A DNA stretch of 64,000 nucleotides, from NCBI RefSeq assembly GCF_032452875.1, contig NC_083879.1, positions 85,569,572-85,633,571 of the forward strand, read 5' to 3'. The notes below the pieces were generated by a model that saw only the letters and a list, made by a program, of their open reading frames with translations, was not told where the DNA came from and did no database searches. The position numbers and the translations under genes were made by a program. Source of the stretch: Bos javanicus (Eukaryota; Chordata; Mammalia; Artiodactyla; Bovidae). How positions within the stretch are numbered: the stretch's first letter is position 1; every line of letters starts with the position of its first letter. Below are positions 10,616-21,178 of this stretch, piece by piece.

Positions 10616-12437
10616 TCACTGCTCAGTTTCCCATCATCCTGCCACATTTTCTCCGGAACAGTGATGCGATGTGACATGATATGCATTTCCTTGTCTGCCT
10701 CTCCCCTCTGCTGGAATTGGAGCCCATGGAGTGCCGACCCTGGACAAAGCCTGGTCCTGCGTGATCTCCACCAGCTCCAGCCCCGTCTCCACAGTGCCAC
10801 TCCCTCCAGAGGAGCCCCGTGCCAACTGATAGCCACCCAGCAAACCTCCTTTCCCCGCTCTGCCCCACACACCCCTCTGCTGGCAGCCTCGGGATGCCAG
10901 CAGGCACTGCTGTCGGAAGGACATGCCAAGGTGGAACAGGAACTCTGACACCTCCCTATCAGTTTCATTATTCAGCACCCACCCACCCCGTGTGACTGAG
11001 AATGGTGATAAAACCAGGTGTCCTCCAGCCGGTCCTCACCCTTCTGCTTCAGTTACACAAATTAAAATGAAAGCAACTTAGAAGACAGGGTGGGGTCGAA
11101 AGAAACTTTAAGGGCAAGGCAAAAGGAGGAAAAAGAGGGGCTTTCCTAGAAGTTAAACTTTTGCATCTCCAACAAGGATTACCTAAAAGGCAAAAAGTCA
11201 TACATGCCTTCTCCCTCGAAGTCTCCCTAACCCCACAGGCACAGAGGTGGCCTGTGTGACCGCTGACTCCTAGCCCCGGGTGCCCTGAACACGTGTATAT
11301 AGGAGATCAGAAATGTGCCCACAGATCCCGGCATTCCACTGTCCCGGGGGCCCAGCTGAGGTCACACTTGGGGTTCCGGGAAGAAGGCAGGTTTCCCAGA
11401 CAGCCAGGAAATGAGTCGCTGCCCCTGGGAGCCCAACCAGACACCAAGGACATTTCATCAGCCTTATTACAAAATCCTCTGACAGTAAAGATTCTGGCTG
11501 CAACATGTCCTCAGCACCAAAGAAGAAAGTGGCTGATCGACATTACTTCTTCAAACCTTGAATGCCAAGATGCCTGTTCTGACACCAAACAGTCAGCTCC
11601 TGTTCCAGAAACACCGCGCATGTGGTTAAAGCTTCTAATGGCAGCCGCAGCTGGGTTCTGGGTTTGGGTCCCCCAGCACTGATCCTGAACTAGCCTTGTG
11701 TAAACCAAGGCAGCAGTGAGGTCCAGTCAACCAACCAAACGGGCCTCAGGACCAGCCTCATGCAGAACACACAGACAAGTTATGCTAACTTGGTCTGATT
11801 TCTAGAGCTCTGGTTCCATTGCTACCAAATGCTTAATGCTGGAGAGTCAGCTAAGGAAAGGATCTCAGAGGAACTTCACTCTGCAGCCTGGAGGCAGAGA
11901 AAGAGCAAGGGAGGTGCACTCGTACCCGGGAGATGGGAGACGCTGCGTTTCACAGCATGTTTGCAAACAAATTAGTCAAGACGTTAACAACTCTAACAAC
12001 AAAAAAGACAGCCAAGAGAAAGCAAGAGGGAGGGAGGAGGGGCAGACGTTGGAAAGCAGCCATCATTAATTCAGTTTTAAATAGAGGATGAGTTATATTC
12101 TTGCTTATTCAGCAGACTGGTGCACCCAAGTTGGCAACTTTTAAATTCTGCACAGGAACTTCCAGCGTAAATGTCACTTTTTAAAGTGCAGATATTTAAA
12201 AAGTCAGACCTTGAAGTTTCAGGCTTTAAAAAGTCAAGCCCATTGAAAACGCATCATACTAATTTACAGCTCACTTATTGTGGGATCTTATTCTTTTTCA
12301 TGGGGAAGAAAATACATTCTATTGTAACACTCATGTCACTGTAACTACACAGAGTTAACAAACTGAAAGGTTGAGTCAAGATCCGCTGATGTATTCTACT
12401 TTTGAAAAACCACAAATATACTACACATACTTAAAAT
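10616..12437. other. RAB20 intron 1, unique sequence
   Basis: No exon or clear repeat was recognised. 12060-12430 is AT-rich with a near-repeated 'tttaaaaagtca' motif (12190-12232). A minus-strand frame of 139 codons at 10549-10968 shows no domain. Confidence 0.35.
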
Positions 12438-12540
12438 AATTGTTGTTCAGTCGCTAAGTCATCTCCGACTCTTTGTGACCCAATAGACTGCAGCACACCA
12501 GGCTCCTCTGTCCTCCACTATCTCCTGGAATTTAATCAAA
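12438..12540 (-). mobile_element. BovB 3'-tail fragment
   Basis: 'ttgttgttcagtcgctaag', 'gactctttgtgaccc' and 'ctgcagcacaccaggctcc' correspond to the last 100 bp of BovB read in antisense. Severely 5'-truncated. Confidence 0.8.
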
Positions 12541-13160
12541 TGGCTATCTTCAAAATGCTTCTGCAGAAAATCACTTCAAAGCCCCAAAACATGCATGAGC
12601 CCTGACGATGGCGACGATAAGTGGAAAATACAGACACGTCTGGCACTGAGGGAGGGGACCTGAGCTCTGCTTCCCACCTAAGCCCTCAGGGGAGGTTCAG
12701 GGCCTCCGTTTTCTCTTCTGTCAGGAGAGGCAGTTTATACTAGCTCTGCTCACCCCTCAAGGTGGCTGTGGACAGCGACTGAGACCCTGTTGGTGGGAGG
12801 GCTTCAGTGCCTCCGGTTACCAGCAGCTGGCTGGGCTGGGCGCTCCATAAGCAGGCACCAGCGGTCCTCTCTTTGGGGCCCAGGGTGCTTTCCTGGAATG
12901 TTGCTAAGATGTACCCAGTGGCTGAATCCTCAGCTTTCCAACCAGCAGAGGAGTCAAGTAGGAACAAAGAGGGGCCAAGGGTGGCCGCACACCGTGACGA
13001 GGGGCCTGATACAGACGACGGGGTTACCTGCAGAGCAAGGGAGGGACCCAGCGTGGGGCAGCAGACGCCTGGCCTGGGGGCCCCTGCTCCAGGAGACCCT
13101 GCCCTAGGGGACCCCTGCCCTGAGGGACGCTTCTCTCCAGCTAGAAGCCCCCGCCCTCAC
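12541..13160. other. RAB20 intron 1, donor-proximal sequence
   Basis: Single-copy DNA up to the RAB20 splice donor. A stretch near 12700-12730 ('ggcctccgttttctcttctg') may be an old MIR. Nothing else was recognised. Confidence 0.35.
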
Positions 13161-13332
13161 CTGCAGTGTCCCAGATGGAGATGTTGTAGGAGCGCCACTG
13201 CTTCAGGTAGAAGGCGCCGCCCACCGTGCTGACCGTGTCCGGGAAGCGCCGCTCCATGTACCTCTGGAGCAGCGACGTCTTGCCCACGTTCATGTCCCCC
13301 AAAAGCACGATCTTCCCGTCGGGCTTCCTCAT
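13161..13332 (-). CDS. RAB20: RAB20 coding exon 1 (Ras-related small GTPase Rab20)
   Basis: Rab20 is a small GTPase of the Rab family acting on endosomes and phagosomes. This exon encodes residues 1-57 plus one base of codon 58. It has the P-loop GDMNVGKTS (12-20), the switch I area around TVSTVGGAF (33-41) and WDTA of the G3 motif (54-57), cut just before the next Gly. The start ATG (13330-13332) has A at -3 and no other in-frame ATG close upstream. The exon ends at a clean donor 'gtgagggcgg' reading leftward. Known Rab20 genes have two coding exons; the second, carrying the NKxD and SAK motifs and the C-terminal cysteines, is not visible to the left and must lie before base 1. Identification rests on near-identity to mammalian Rab20 N-termini as remembered. 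Confidence 0.93.
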
Positions 13333-14350
13333 CTTCCCGCAGGGGACACCTCTCCGCTCCCCCACGCCCTCCTGGCCCGTGCGCCCGGTGCGCGGCTGGA
13401 TCCGCCGGACGCCCCGAAGCTACTCTGACCCGGGACTGACAGAGAGGCAGCCTCTCGGGAACCCTCCCTTCCGGACGCCTGGGAACGCGGGAGAGAAAGC
13501 GCGGCTAGGCGCTGGGCCGGAGCTGGGACCCAGCCCGACGCCCGCCTAGGTGTCCCGCGGGCGGCGGCCAGTCCGGGATCCAGGGCGGTCGGCCCCGCCC
13601 CCGACCGCCCACTCCCGGGCTGACCACGCCCCCCATGCCGCCCACGCCCCGGGCTGGCCCCGCCCCGCCCCGGGCTGGCCCCGCCCCTGACGGCCCACGC
13701 CCCGGGCTGGCCCCGCCCTCTCCCCGACCCCCAGGGCGCTCACCTGCCGCCCGCCAGGCGGGGTGGACCTGTCTTCTGGCCGGCTCCGCGCTCGTTCCCC
13801 CAGCGGGCGGCACTCGGAAGACCCGGGCAGGTTGGGGGGGGGGGGCGGGGCAGGTGGGGGCGCCAGGTGGGAAGGCTGGCGGACGCAGAGCCGAGTCCCG
13901 GGGTGGACACAGCGCAGGGGCGCGGCCCGGCTGCTGACCCAGGCGTCCCGGCGCGGGGCGGGCTGCGGCCCCAGCACCTGGCTTCCTCCTCCGCAGGCGC
14001 AGGTGTGGCCGTGACGTCCGCGAGGACCGGTCCTCCGCCTGTCTGCCGGGGCCCTGGCGGATGTCGTTTTCGCTCACTTTGGCGAGAAGTGGGTTGTGCT
14101 GTTGTAGATCAGAGCGAGACGAGGACCGCCGTCGCCACTTCACTTCGGAGTGGACGTCTGACTTTGGCAGTTGTGCTGATCGGGTCTTTACTGGAGACGC
14201 CGGCGGTGCTCCAGTGTGAACACCGGGGGCGGTGTTTGCTGAGGCCCCGCCGTCTGGGTTCTCTGAAGAAGGAGGGGCGGGGGCGCGGAAATGCGGACGG
14301 GAGGCGGGGTGTGAGGGCGTGTCACCCGAGGAGCACCGGCCTTGCCCGGC
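13333..14350 (-). promoter_or_regulatory. RAB20: RAB20 CpG-island promoter and 5' UTR
   Basis: Very GC- and CpG-rich DNA directly upstream of the RAB20 start. Features seen: an ETS-type CTTCCGG at 13468-13474, repeated GC boxes at 13600-13735, a run of about twelve G at 13834-13845 followed by further G runs, and a CRE-like TGACGTCC at 14012-14019. No TATA box is evident. Long open frames on both strands (for example 13505-14440 minus) are a by-product of GC richness. The transcription start cannot be placed from sequence alone. Confidence 0.7.
13600..13735. repeat. GC-box tandem repeat in RAB20 promoter
   Basis: Three to five imperfect copies of 'gccccgggctggccccgcc' with interspersed 'cccacgcccc'. 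Each copy carries an Sp1-type CCGCCC/CCCGCCC core. It lies about 270-400 bp upstream of the RAB20 start codon. Confidence 0.8.
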
Positions 14351-14483
14351 TTCTGCCCCGCAAGCCCGAACTCTGCCCTTGGTCACTGCCCACTGCGAGC
14401 CCCAACCCCCGATTTCTGGAGTCCCTCTCCCGCCCTCCATCCCTCCGTGGCCCTAACTGCTTACTTTCTACCGCTCCCTAATA

Positions 14484-14932
14484 AAGCTGTGGTTTCTCCA
14501 GTGGTCATGTATGGATGTGAGAGTTGGACAATAAAGAAAGCTGAGCACCGAAGAATTGGTACTTTTGAACTGTTGTGTTGGAGAAGACTCTTGAGAGTCC
14601 CTTGGACTGCAGGGAGATCCAACCAGTCCATCCTAAAGGAAATCAGTCCTGAATACTCATTGGAAGGATTGATGCTGAAGCTGAAATTCCAATACTCTGG
14701 CCACCTGACGCGAAGAACTGACTCATTGGAAATGACCCTGATGCTGGGAAAGATGGAAGGCAGGAGGAGAAGGGGACGACAGAGGATGACACGGTTGGAT
14801 GGCATCCCCGACTCAATGGACATGAGTTTGAGCAAAGTCTGGGAGTTGGTGACGGACAGGGAAACCCGGCGTGCTGCAGTCCATGGGGTCGCAGAGAGTC
14901 GGACACAACTGAGCAACTGCATTGAACTGAAT
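14484..14932 (+). mobile_element. BovB LINE 3' fragment
   Basis: Sense copy encoding the ORF2 C-terminal end ('VVMYGCESWT', 'GRRRRGRQRMT', 'SMDMSLSKV') and the terminal 'gagtcggacacaactgagc' tail. 5'-truncated. It inserted just outside the RAB20 CpG island. Confidence 0.93.
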
Positions 14933-15284
14933 AAGGGTGTACTGCTGACCTTCTATGCAGTCTCCCTCTCTGGGAAGTAAGCTGCAGGAGGGAAGGGCTT
15001 TTTGTGTCCGTTTTGTTCACCACTCTGTGGCCTGAAGAGGATCGCGCAGCTAGTAGCTGCTCAAGAAAGCTTAGGGTCAGGGCACAGTGGGTGACTTCAC
15101 CATCCTGGTGAGGCCACGAGGGGTTCCAGGCAGACATCACTGCCGGCTGGGCTCCACACCCAGGTCCTCTGGTGGTGTATGTTTCCCTAGGACAGGGAGC
15201 TAATTCTGCATCCTACCAGCTCACCGCACCTTTCCAGGCAGCTCCCTCATCCAATAGACATGGGGTCAGGAGTCCCTGAAGGTG
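14933..15284. other. Intergenic, no recognised element
   Basis: Single-copy sequence between the BovB tail and an L1 end. No exon or motif was recognised. Confidence 0.3.
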
Positions 15285-15450
15285 GGTTTTTTTATTTTTA
15301 ATTGGAGGATAACTGCTTTACAGTGTCCTGTTGGTTTCTCCTGCACAACAGGCGAATCAGCCTCTGTGCAGTTGCTAAATCAGCCGTACGTGTACATATA
15401 CCCCCTCCCTCTTGAACTCCCTCCCACCTGAGCCCCGTCCCATCCTTCCA
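15285..15450 (-). mobile_element. L1 3' end (antisense)
   Basis: 'tttttttatttttaattgga', 'ggataactgctttacagtg' and 'ttgaactccctcccacctga' match the antisense 3' end of ruminant L1. Only the last about 170 bp is present. Confidence 0.7.
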
Positions 15451-15619
15451 GGTGGAGGCTGGGTCTTTTGTTTCCTTTCTCTGGCATCTTCCCAGTACCT
15501 ACGACTGGAAGGCAGTCCCCACTCAGTCAGTGTGTGTTTAAATAAATGTGTTGGTTTGCTAAATGCTGTCTCCATTTGAAACACTGATGTATTTTGAGCC
15601 TGTTTTGAGGAGCAGGGAT

Positions 15620-15832
15620 GGTTCCAGTGGCACAATGGGAAAGGAATCTGCCTGCCAATGCAGGAGACCCAGGAGACCAGGGTTCAATCTCTGTGTTGGA
15701 AAGCTCCCCTGGAAGAGGAAATGGCAACCTGCTCCAGTGAGAATCCCATGGACAGAGGAGCCTGGTGGGCTACAGTCCACGGGATCTCAAAGAGTCAGAC
15801 ATGACTAAGCACACACACACACACACAACATA
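15620..15832 (+). mobile_element. Bov-tA SINE with (AC)n tail
   Basis: Sense copy: 'aatctgcctgccaatgcagg', 'gggttcaatctctg', 'ggagcctggtgggctacag' and 'aaagagtcagacatgactaa', ending in an (AC) microsatellite at 15811-15828. Confidence 0.92.
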
Positions 15833-16660
15833 TAGAATTCTACCTGGAACATAGAATTCACTCAGAAAGTTTGTTCAAAAATTTGTCCAGCACTCTGAAA
15901 AACTAAATTTAACCAGGAGAATGTCTCCATATCAAATTTCAACCACTCCTTAAAAAAAAAAAAAATGCCTTAAAGACTGCCAGCTGCCTCTTTCCTCTTT
16001 GGGAAGCATGACTGAGGAAGAAGTTAAAAGGTTAAAAGTCTGTTTAAACTAGCTACTCTCCTGCCAAGTCCAATGTTTGTTCTGCCTGCACTTAAGCCAC
16101 TGGCCTAACGGGGTAATTCTTTTTCCAATTGCTCAGATGAAGGTGCCCAAGGCCCAGAAAACTAGGTAGCTCCTTTTTAATGAGATGCCATGTGAAGAAT
16201 TCTGGGACTGTCACGGTTACAGTAGAAGGAGTAATAGTGTGGTTGCTTCTGATGATTTGCAAAGTGTCTTGGGAGTTTATAGGTACTTTGTTGTGGGACA
16301 ATTCTACCTTTTAAACTACTTTCCTCTTTTCTTAAACAAGCAAACAAAAAACCCCTGCCTATCTACATGTTTTTGTTCAGTGGGTAAGAACTAAGCTCTG
16401 AGCCCTGACCTAAGGTTAGAGCAGTGAGGAAGACAGCCAACAAAATAAACAAGCAAAATACAGAGTGTCCTGGATGGTGATGAAATGTTTGGCGGAGAAA
16501 CGCAGAGCAGGGGCAGAGGGAGCAAGGCCTGGGGATGGATGCAGGGGGCAGTCATGAGCAGGACGTTTGCAGAGATGAAGTTTCTGGAGAATGAGGTTAG
16601 GGGTTAAACAGGCATCGGGAGTTACACCTCGGGAGAGTCAGACAGAGACCGGATTTGCAG
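15833..16660. other. Intergenic, no recognised element
   Basis: Contains an A-run at 15952-15965. The remainder is single-copy with no exon-like frame. Confidence 0.3.
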
Positions 16661-16665
16661 ACACT

Positions 16666-16990
16666 GGGGCAGGACAGGGTGGGATGCACCGAGAGAGCAG
16701 GACCGACACGCACACACCACCGTGTGTGGTGGGGCAGGACAGGGTGGGATGCGCCGAGAGAGCAGGACTGACACGCACACACCACCATGTGTGGTGGGGC
16801 AGGACAGGGTGGGATGCGCCGAGAGAGCAGGACTGACACGCACACACCACCGTGTGTGGTGGGGCAGGACGGGGTGGGATGCACCGAGAGAGCAGGACCG
16901 ACACGCACACACCACCGTGTGTGGTGGGGCAGGACAGGGTGGGATGCGCCGAGAGAGCAGGACTGACACGCACACACCACCGTGTGTGGC
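16666..16990. repeat. 65-bp tandem repeat, five copies
   Basis: The unit begins 'ggggcaggacagggtgggat' and recurs at 16666, 16731, 16796, 16861 and 16926, always 65 bp apart. Copies differ at only a few sites (accgac/actgac, ccgtgt/ccatgt). Each contains the small inverted repeat CCACC-gtgtgt-GGTGG. As 65 is not a multiple of 3 and there are no stops in any minus frame, open frames cycle through all three phases; they are not genes. Confidence 0.97.
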
Positions 16991-17049
16991 GCAGATGGCC
17001 AGTGGGAGGCCGCTGGAGCGTGCGGAGCTCAGCCGGTGAATGAGTGGGG

Positions 17050-17180
17050 GGGCGGGGGCGAGAGGGAGGGGATGTAGTGTACACACAGCTGGTTCACACT
17101 GTTGTGCAGCAGAAGCCAGCACAACATTGGAAAGCAGTTATACTCTAATTTTAAAAATACAATAAGAAAAAAAAAAAAGG
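17050..17180 (+). mobile_element. L1 3' end with poly-A
   Basis: 'agctggttcacactgttgtg', 'cagcacaacattggaaagc' and 'ttatactctaattttaaa' followed by an A-rich tail match the sense 3' end of ruminant L1. Confidence 0.75.
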
Positions 17181-17369
17181 GTCAGGTACAGACCACAGTG
17201 ACTACAAAGCCGCCGAGGCAGTGGCCTGCCTGGTGGGCTTCCTGAGAGCACAGAATGGGGAACAGAGCAGGGGTCATGTGCGGATTGTATACAAATGTTT
17301 CAAATATAAATACAAAACATACGTAATTTATAAACCCACGTAAATAAATTTCTATGATACGTGCATATA
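17181..17369. other. Short intergenic gap
   Basis: AT-rich single-copy DNA; nothing recognised. Confidence 0.3.
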
Positions 17370-17600
17370 TGGGCTTCCCCAGGCGGCTCAGTGGTAAAGA
17401 ATCTGCCTGCAATGCAGGAGCCTCAGGAGTCATGGGTTCAATCTCTGGGTCACAAAGATCCCATGGAGAAGGGCACGGCAACCCACTCCAGTATTCTCGC
17501 CTACAGAATCCCATGGACAGAGGAGCCTGGAGGGCAGTCCATAGTGTCCACAGCGTCGCAAAGAGTCGGACACAAATGAAGCGACTTGGCACTCACATAT
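17370..17600 (+). mobile_element. Bov-tA SINE
   Basis: Sense copy, 'gggcttccccaggcggctca', 'aatctgcctgcaatgcagga', 'gggcacggcaacccactcca', 'cgtcgcaaagagtcggacac', ending in an alternating CA-rich tail. The neighbouring BovB begins 26 bp further on. Confidence 0.93.
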
Positions 17601-17626
17601 GCACACACATGCACATATAAAAGCTT

Positions 17627-20600
17627 CAGTTCACTTCAGTCGCTCAGTCGTGTCCAACTCTTTGCGACCCCATGAATCGCAGCACGCCAGGCCTCCCTGT
17701 CCATCACCAACTCCCGGAGTTCACCCAGACTCATGTCCACCGAGTCAGTGATGCCATCCAGCCACCTCATCCTCTGTCGTCCCCTTCTCCTCCTGCCCCC
17801 AATCCCTCCCAGCATCAGAGTCTTTTCCAATGAGTCAACTCCTCGCATGAGGTGGCCAAAGTACTGGACTTTCAGCTTTAGCATCATTCCTTCCAAAGAA
17901 ATCCCAGGGCTGATCTCCTTCACAATGGACTGGTTGGATCTCCTTGCAGTCCAAGGGACTCTCAAGAGTCTTCTCCAACACCACAGTTCAAAAGCATCAG
18001 TTCTTTGGTGCTCAGCCTTCTTCACAGTCCAACTCTCACATCCATACATGACCACTGGAAAAACCATAGCCTTGACTAGCCGGACCTTTGTTGGCAAAGT
18101 AATGTCTCTGCTTTTGAATATGCTATCTAGGTTGGTCATAACTTTCCTTCCAAGGAGTAAGCGTCTTAATTTCATGGCTGCAGTCACCATCTGCAGTGAT
18201 TTTGGAGCCCAGAAAAATAAAGTCTGACACTGTTTCCACTGTTTCCCCATCTATTTGCCATGAAGTGATGGGACCGGATGCCATGATCTTCATTTTCTGA
18301 ATGTTGAGCTTTAAGCCAACTTTTTCACTCTCCACTTTCACTTTCATCAAGAGGCTTTTTAGTTCCTCTTCACTTTCTGCCATAAGGGGAGTGTCATCTG
18401 TATATCTGAGGTTACTAATATTTCTCCTGGCAATCTTGATTTCAGCTTGTGTTTCTTCCAGTCCAGTGTTTCTCATGATGTACTCTGCATATAAGTTAAA
18501 TAAGCAGGGTGACAATATACAGCCTTGACGAACTCCTTTTCCTATTTGGAACCAGTCTGTTGTTCCATGTCCAGTTCTAACTGTTGCTTCCTGACCTGCA
18601 TACAAATTTCTCAAGAGGCAGATCAGGTGGTCTGGTAATCCCATCTCTTTCAGAATTTTCCACAGTTTATTGTGATCCACATGGTCAAAGGCTTTGGCAT
18701 AGTCAATAAAGCAGAAATAGATGTTTTTCTGGAATTCTCTTGCTTTTTCCACGATCCAGTGGATGTTGGCAATTTGATCTCTGGTTCCTCTGCCTTTTCT
18801 AAAACCAGCTTGAATATCAGGAAGTTCATGGTTCACATATTGCTGAAGCCTGGCTTGGAGAATTTTGAGCATTACTTTACTAGCGTGTGAGATGAGTGGA
18901 ACTGTGCGGTAGTTTGAGCATTCTTTGGCATTGCCTTTCTTTGGGATTGGAGTGAAAACTGACCTTTTCCAATCCTGTGGCCACTGCTGAGTTTTCCCAA
19001 TTTGCTGGCATATTGAGTGCAGCACTTTCACAGCATCATCTTTCAGGATTTGAAAGAGCTCAACTGGAATTCCATGACCTCCACTAGCTTTATTCGTAGT
19101 GATGCTTTCTAAGGCCCACTTGACTTCACATTCCAGGATGTCTGGCTCTAGGTCAGTGAACACACCATCATGATTATCTGGGTCGTGAAGATCTTTTTTG
19201 TACAGTTCTTCTGTGTATTCTTGCCATCTCTTCTTAATATCTTCTGCTTCTGTTAGGTCCATACCATTTCTGTCCTTTATCGAGCCCATCTTTGCATGAA
19301 ATGTTCCCTTGGTATGTCTAATTTTCTTGAAGAGATCTCTAGTCTTTCCCATTCTGTTGTTTTCCTCTATTTCTTTGCACTGATTGCTGAAGAAGGCTTT
19401 CTTATCTCTTCTTGCTATTCTTTGGAACTCTGCATTCAGATGTTTATATCTTTCCTTTTCTCCTTTGCTTTTCACTTCTCTTCTTTTCACAGCTATTTGT
19501 AAGGCCTCCCCAGACAGCCATTTTGCTTTTTTGCATTTCTTTTCCATGGGGATGGTCTTGATCCCTGTCTCCTGTACAATGTCATGAACCTCCATGCATA
19601 GTTCATCAGGCACTCTATCTATCAGATCTAGGCCTCTATCTAGACCTCATCTAGGCCTCTATCTATTAAATCTATTTCTCACTTCCACTGTATAATCATA
19701 AGGGATTTGATTTAGGTCATACCTGAATGGTCTAGTGGTTTTCCCTACTTTCTTCAATTTAAGTCTGAATTTGGCAATAAGGAGTTCATGATCTGAGCCA
19801 CAGTCAGCTCCTGGTCTTGTTTTTGCTGACTGTATAGAGCTTTTCCATCTTTGGCTGCAAAGTATATAATCAATCTGATTTTGATGTTGACCATCTGGTG
19901 ATGTCCATGTATAGAGTCTTCTCTTGTGTTGTTGGAAGAGGGTGTTTGTTATGACCAGTGCATTTTCTTGGCAAAACTCTATTAGTCTTTGCCCTGCTTC
20001 ATTCCATATTCCAAGGCCAAATTTGCCTGTTACTCCAGGTGTTTCTTGACTTCCTACTTTTGCATTCCAGTCCCCTATAATGAAAAGGACATCTTTTTTG
20101 GGTGTTAGTTCTAAAAGGTCTTGTAGGTCTTCATAGAACTGTTCAACTTCAGCTTCTTCAGCATTACTCGTTGGGGCATAGATTTGGATTACTGTGATAT
20201 TGAATGGTTTGCCTTGGAAACGAACAGAGATCATTCTGTCGTTTTTGAGGTTGCATCCAAGTACTGCATTTTGGACTCTTTTGTTGACCATGATGGCTAC
20301 TCCATTTCTTCTGAGGGATTCCTGCCCTCAGTAGTAGATATAATGGTCATCTGAGTTAAATTCACCCATTCCAGTCCATTTCAGTTTGCTGATTCCTAGA
20401 ATGTCGACATTCACTCTTGCCATCTCTTGTTTGACCACTTCCAGTTTGCCTTGATTCATGGACCTGACATTCCAGGTTCCTATGCAATATTGCTCTTTAC
20501 AGCATCGGACCTTGCTTCTATCACCAGTCACATCCACAGCTGGGTATTCTTTTTGCTTTGACTCCATCCCTTCATTCTTTCTGGAGTTATTTCTCCACTG

Positions 20601-20903
20601 ATCTCCAGTAGCATATTGGGCACCTACTGACCTGGGGGTTCCTCTTTCAGTATCCTATCATTTTGCCTTTTCGTACTGTTCATGGGGTTCTCAAGGCAAG
20701 AATACTGAAGTGGTTTGCCATTCCCTTCTCCAGTGGACCACATTCTGTCAGACCTCTCCACCATGACCCGCCCGTCTTGGGTTGCCCCAAACGGCATGGC
20801 TTAGTTTCATTGAGTTAGACAAGGCTGTGGTCCTAGTGTGATTAGACTGACTAGTTTTCTGTGAGTATGGTTTCAGTGTGTCTGCCCTCTGATGCCATAC
20901 ATG
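17627..20903 (-). mobile_element. Full-length BovB (RTE) LINE, inactive
   Basis: A 3277-bp element bounded by an exact 9-bp direct repeat TAAAAGCTT (17618-17626 and 20904-20912), so a complete insertion. Minus strand, in order: 5' UTR (20903-20570), endonuclease/exonuclease/phosphatase domain (about 20567-19660, with GTWNVRSM, GDWNAKVG and SDHELL), then reverse transcriptase and C-terminal region (19613-17650). BovB encodes an endonuclease and RT that nick and prime on chromosomal DNA and also mobilise Bov-tA-type SINEs. This copy is dead: the endonuclease Glu is Lys (codon 20385-20387), a stop follows at 20328-20330, a small duplication at 19620-19665 adds a stop, and the RT box reads YTDD instead of YADD (18393-18404). 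The 496-codon RT frame is otherwise open to 18123. Confidence 0.97.
19614..19668 (-). repeat. Micro-duplication inside the BovB ORF
   Basis: 'ctaggcctctatct' occurs twice, separated by 'agacctcat', where related BovB copies have a single GLDLIDRVP-encoding run. The extra copy introduces an in-frame TAG between the endonuclease and RT regions. Confidence 0.75.
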
Positions 20904-20960
20904 TAAAAGCTTACATGTATGTATTTGTGTGTGAAACTATGTCAACCTATTTATGGTGGT

Positions 20961-21178
20961 TTTTTTAACGTGCATGTGAAAGTCGCTCAGCTGTGTCCAA
21001 CGCTTTGTGACCCCATGGATGGTATAGTCCATGAGATTCTCCAGGCCAGAATACTGGAGTGTGTAGCCGTTCGCTTCTCTAGGGGATCTTTCCAACCCAG
21101 GGATCGAACCAGGTCTCCTGCATCGCAGGCAGATTCTTTCCCAGCTGAGCCACAAGGGAAGCCCTTTTTTAACATGCA
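20961..21178 (-). mobile_element. Bov-tA SINE with target-site duplication
   Basis: Antisense copy ('gtgaaagtcgctcagctgtg', 'ctttgtgaccccatggatgg', 'cagattctttcccagctgag'). Flanked by 'ttttttaacgtgca' (20961-20974) and 'ttttttaacatgca' (21165-21178), a 14-bp duplication with one mismatch. It lies 48 bp beyond the BovB duplication. Confidence 0.93.

Noticed and set aside
13505..14440. 311-codon minus-strand open frame upstream of RAB20
   Set aside because: It lies wholly in the CpG island, is Pro/Gly/Arg/Ala-rich, overlaps equally open frames on the other strand and has no domain or splice join to RAB20.
16597..17122. Several long cysteine/histidine-rich frames, at first look like a repeat protein
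   Set aside because: They are the 65-bp tandem repeat read in three phases; 65 is not a multiple of 3, so no fixed peptide repeat is maintained by selection.
18123..20567. Reverse transcriptase and endonuclease frames considered as a host or viral gene
   Set aside because: They are the ORF of a BovB LINE with target-site duplications; no LTR, gag or envelope features.
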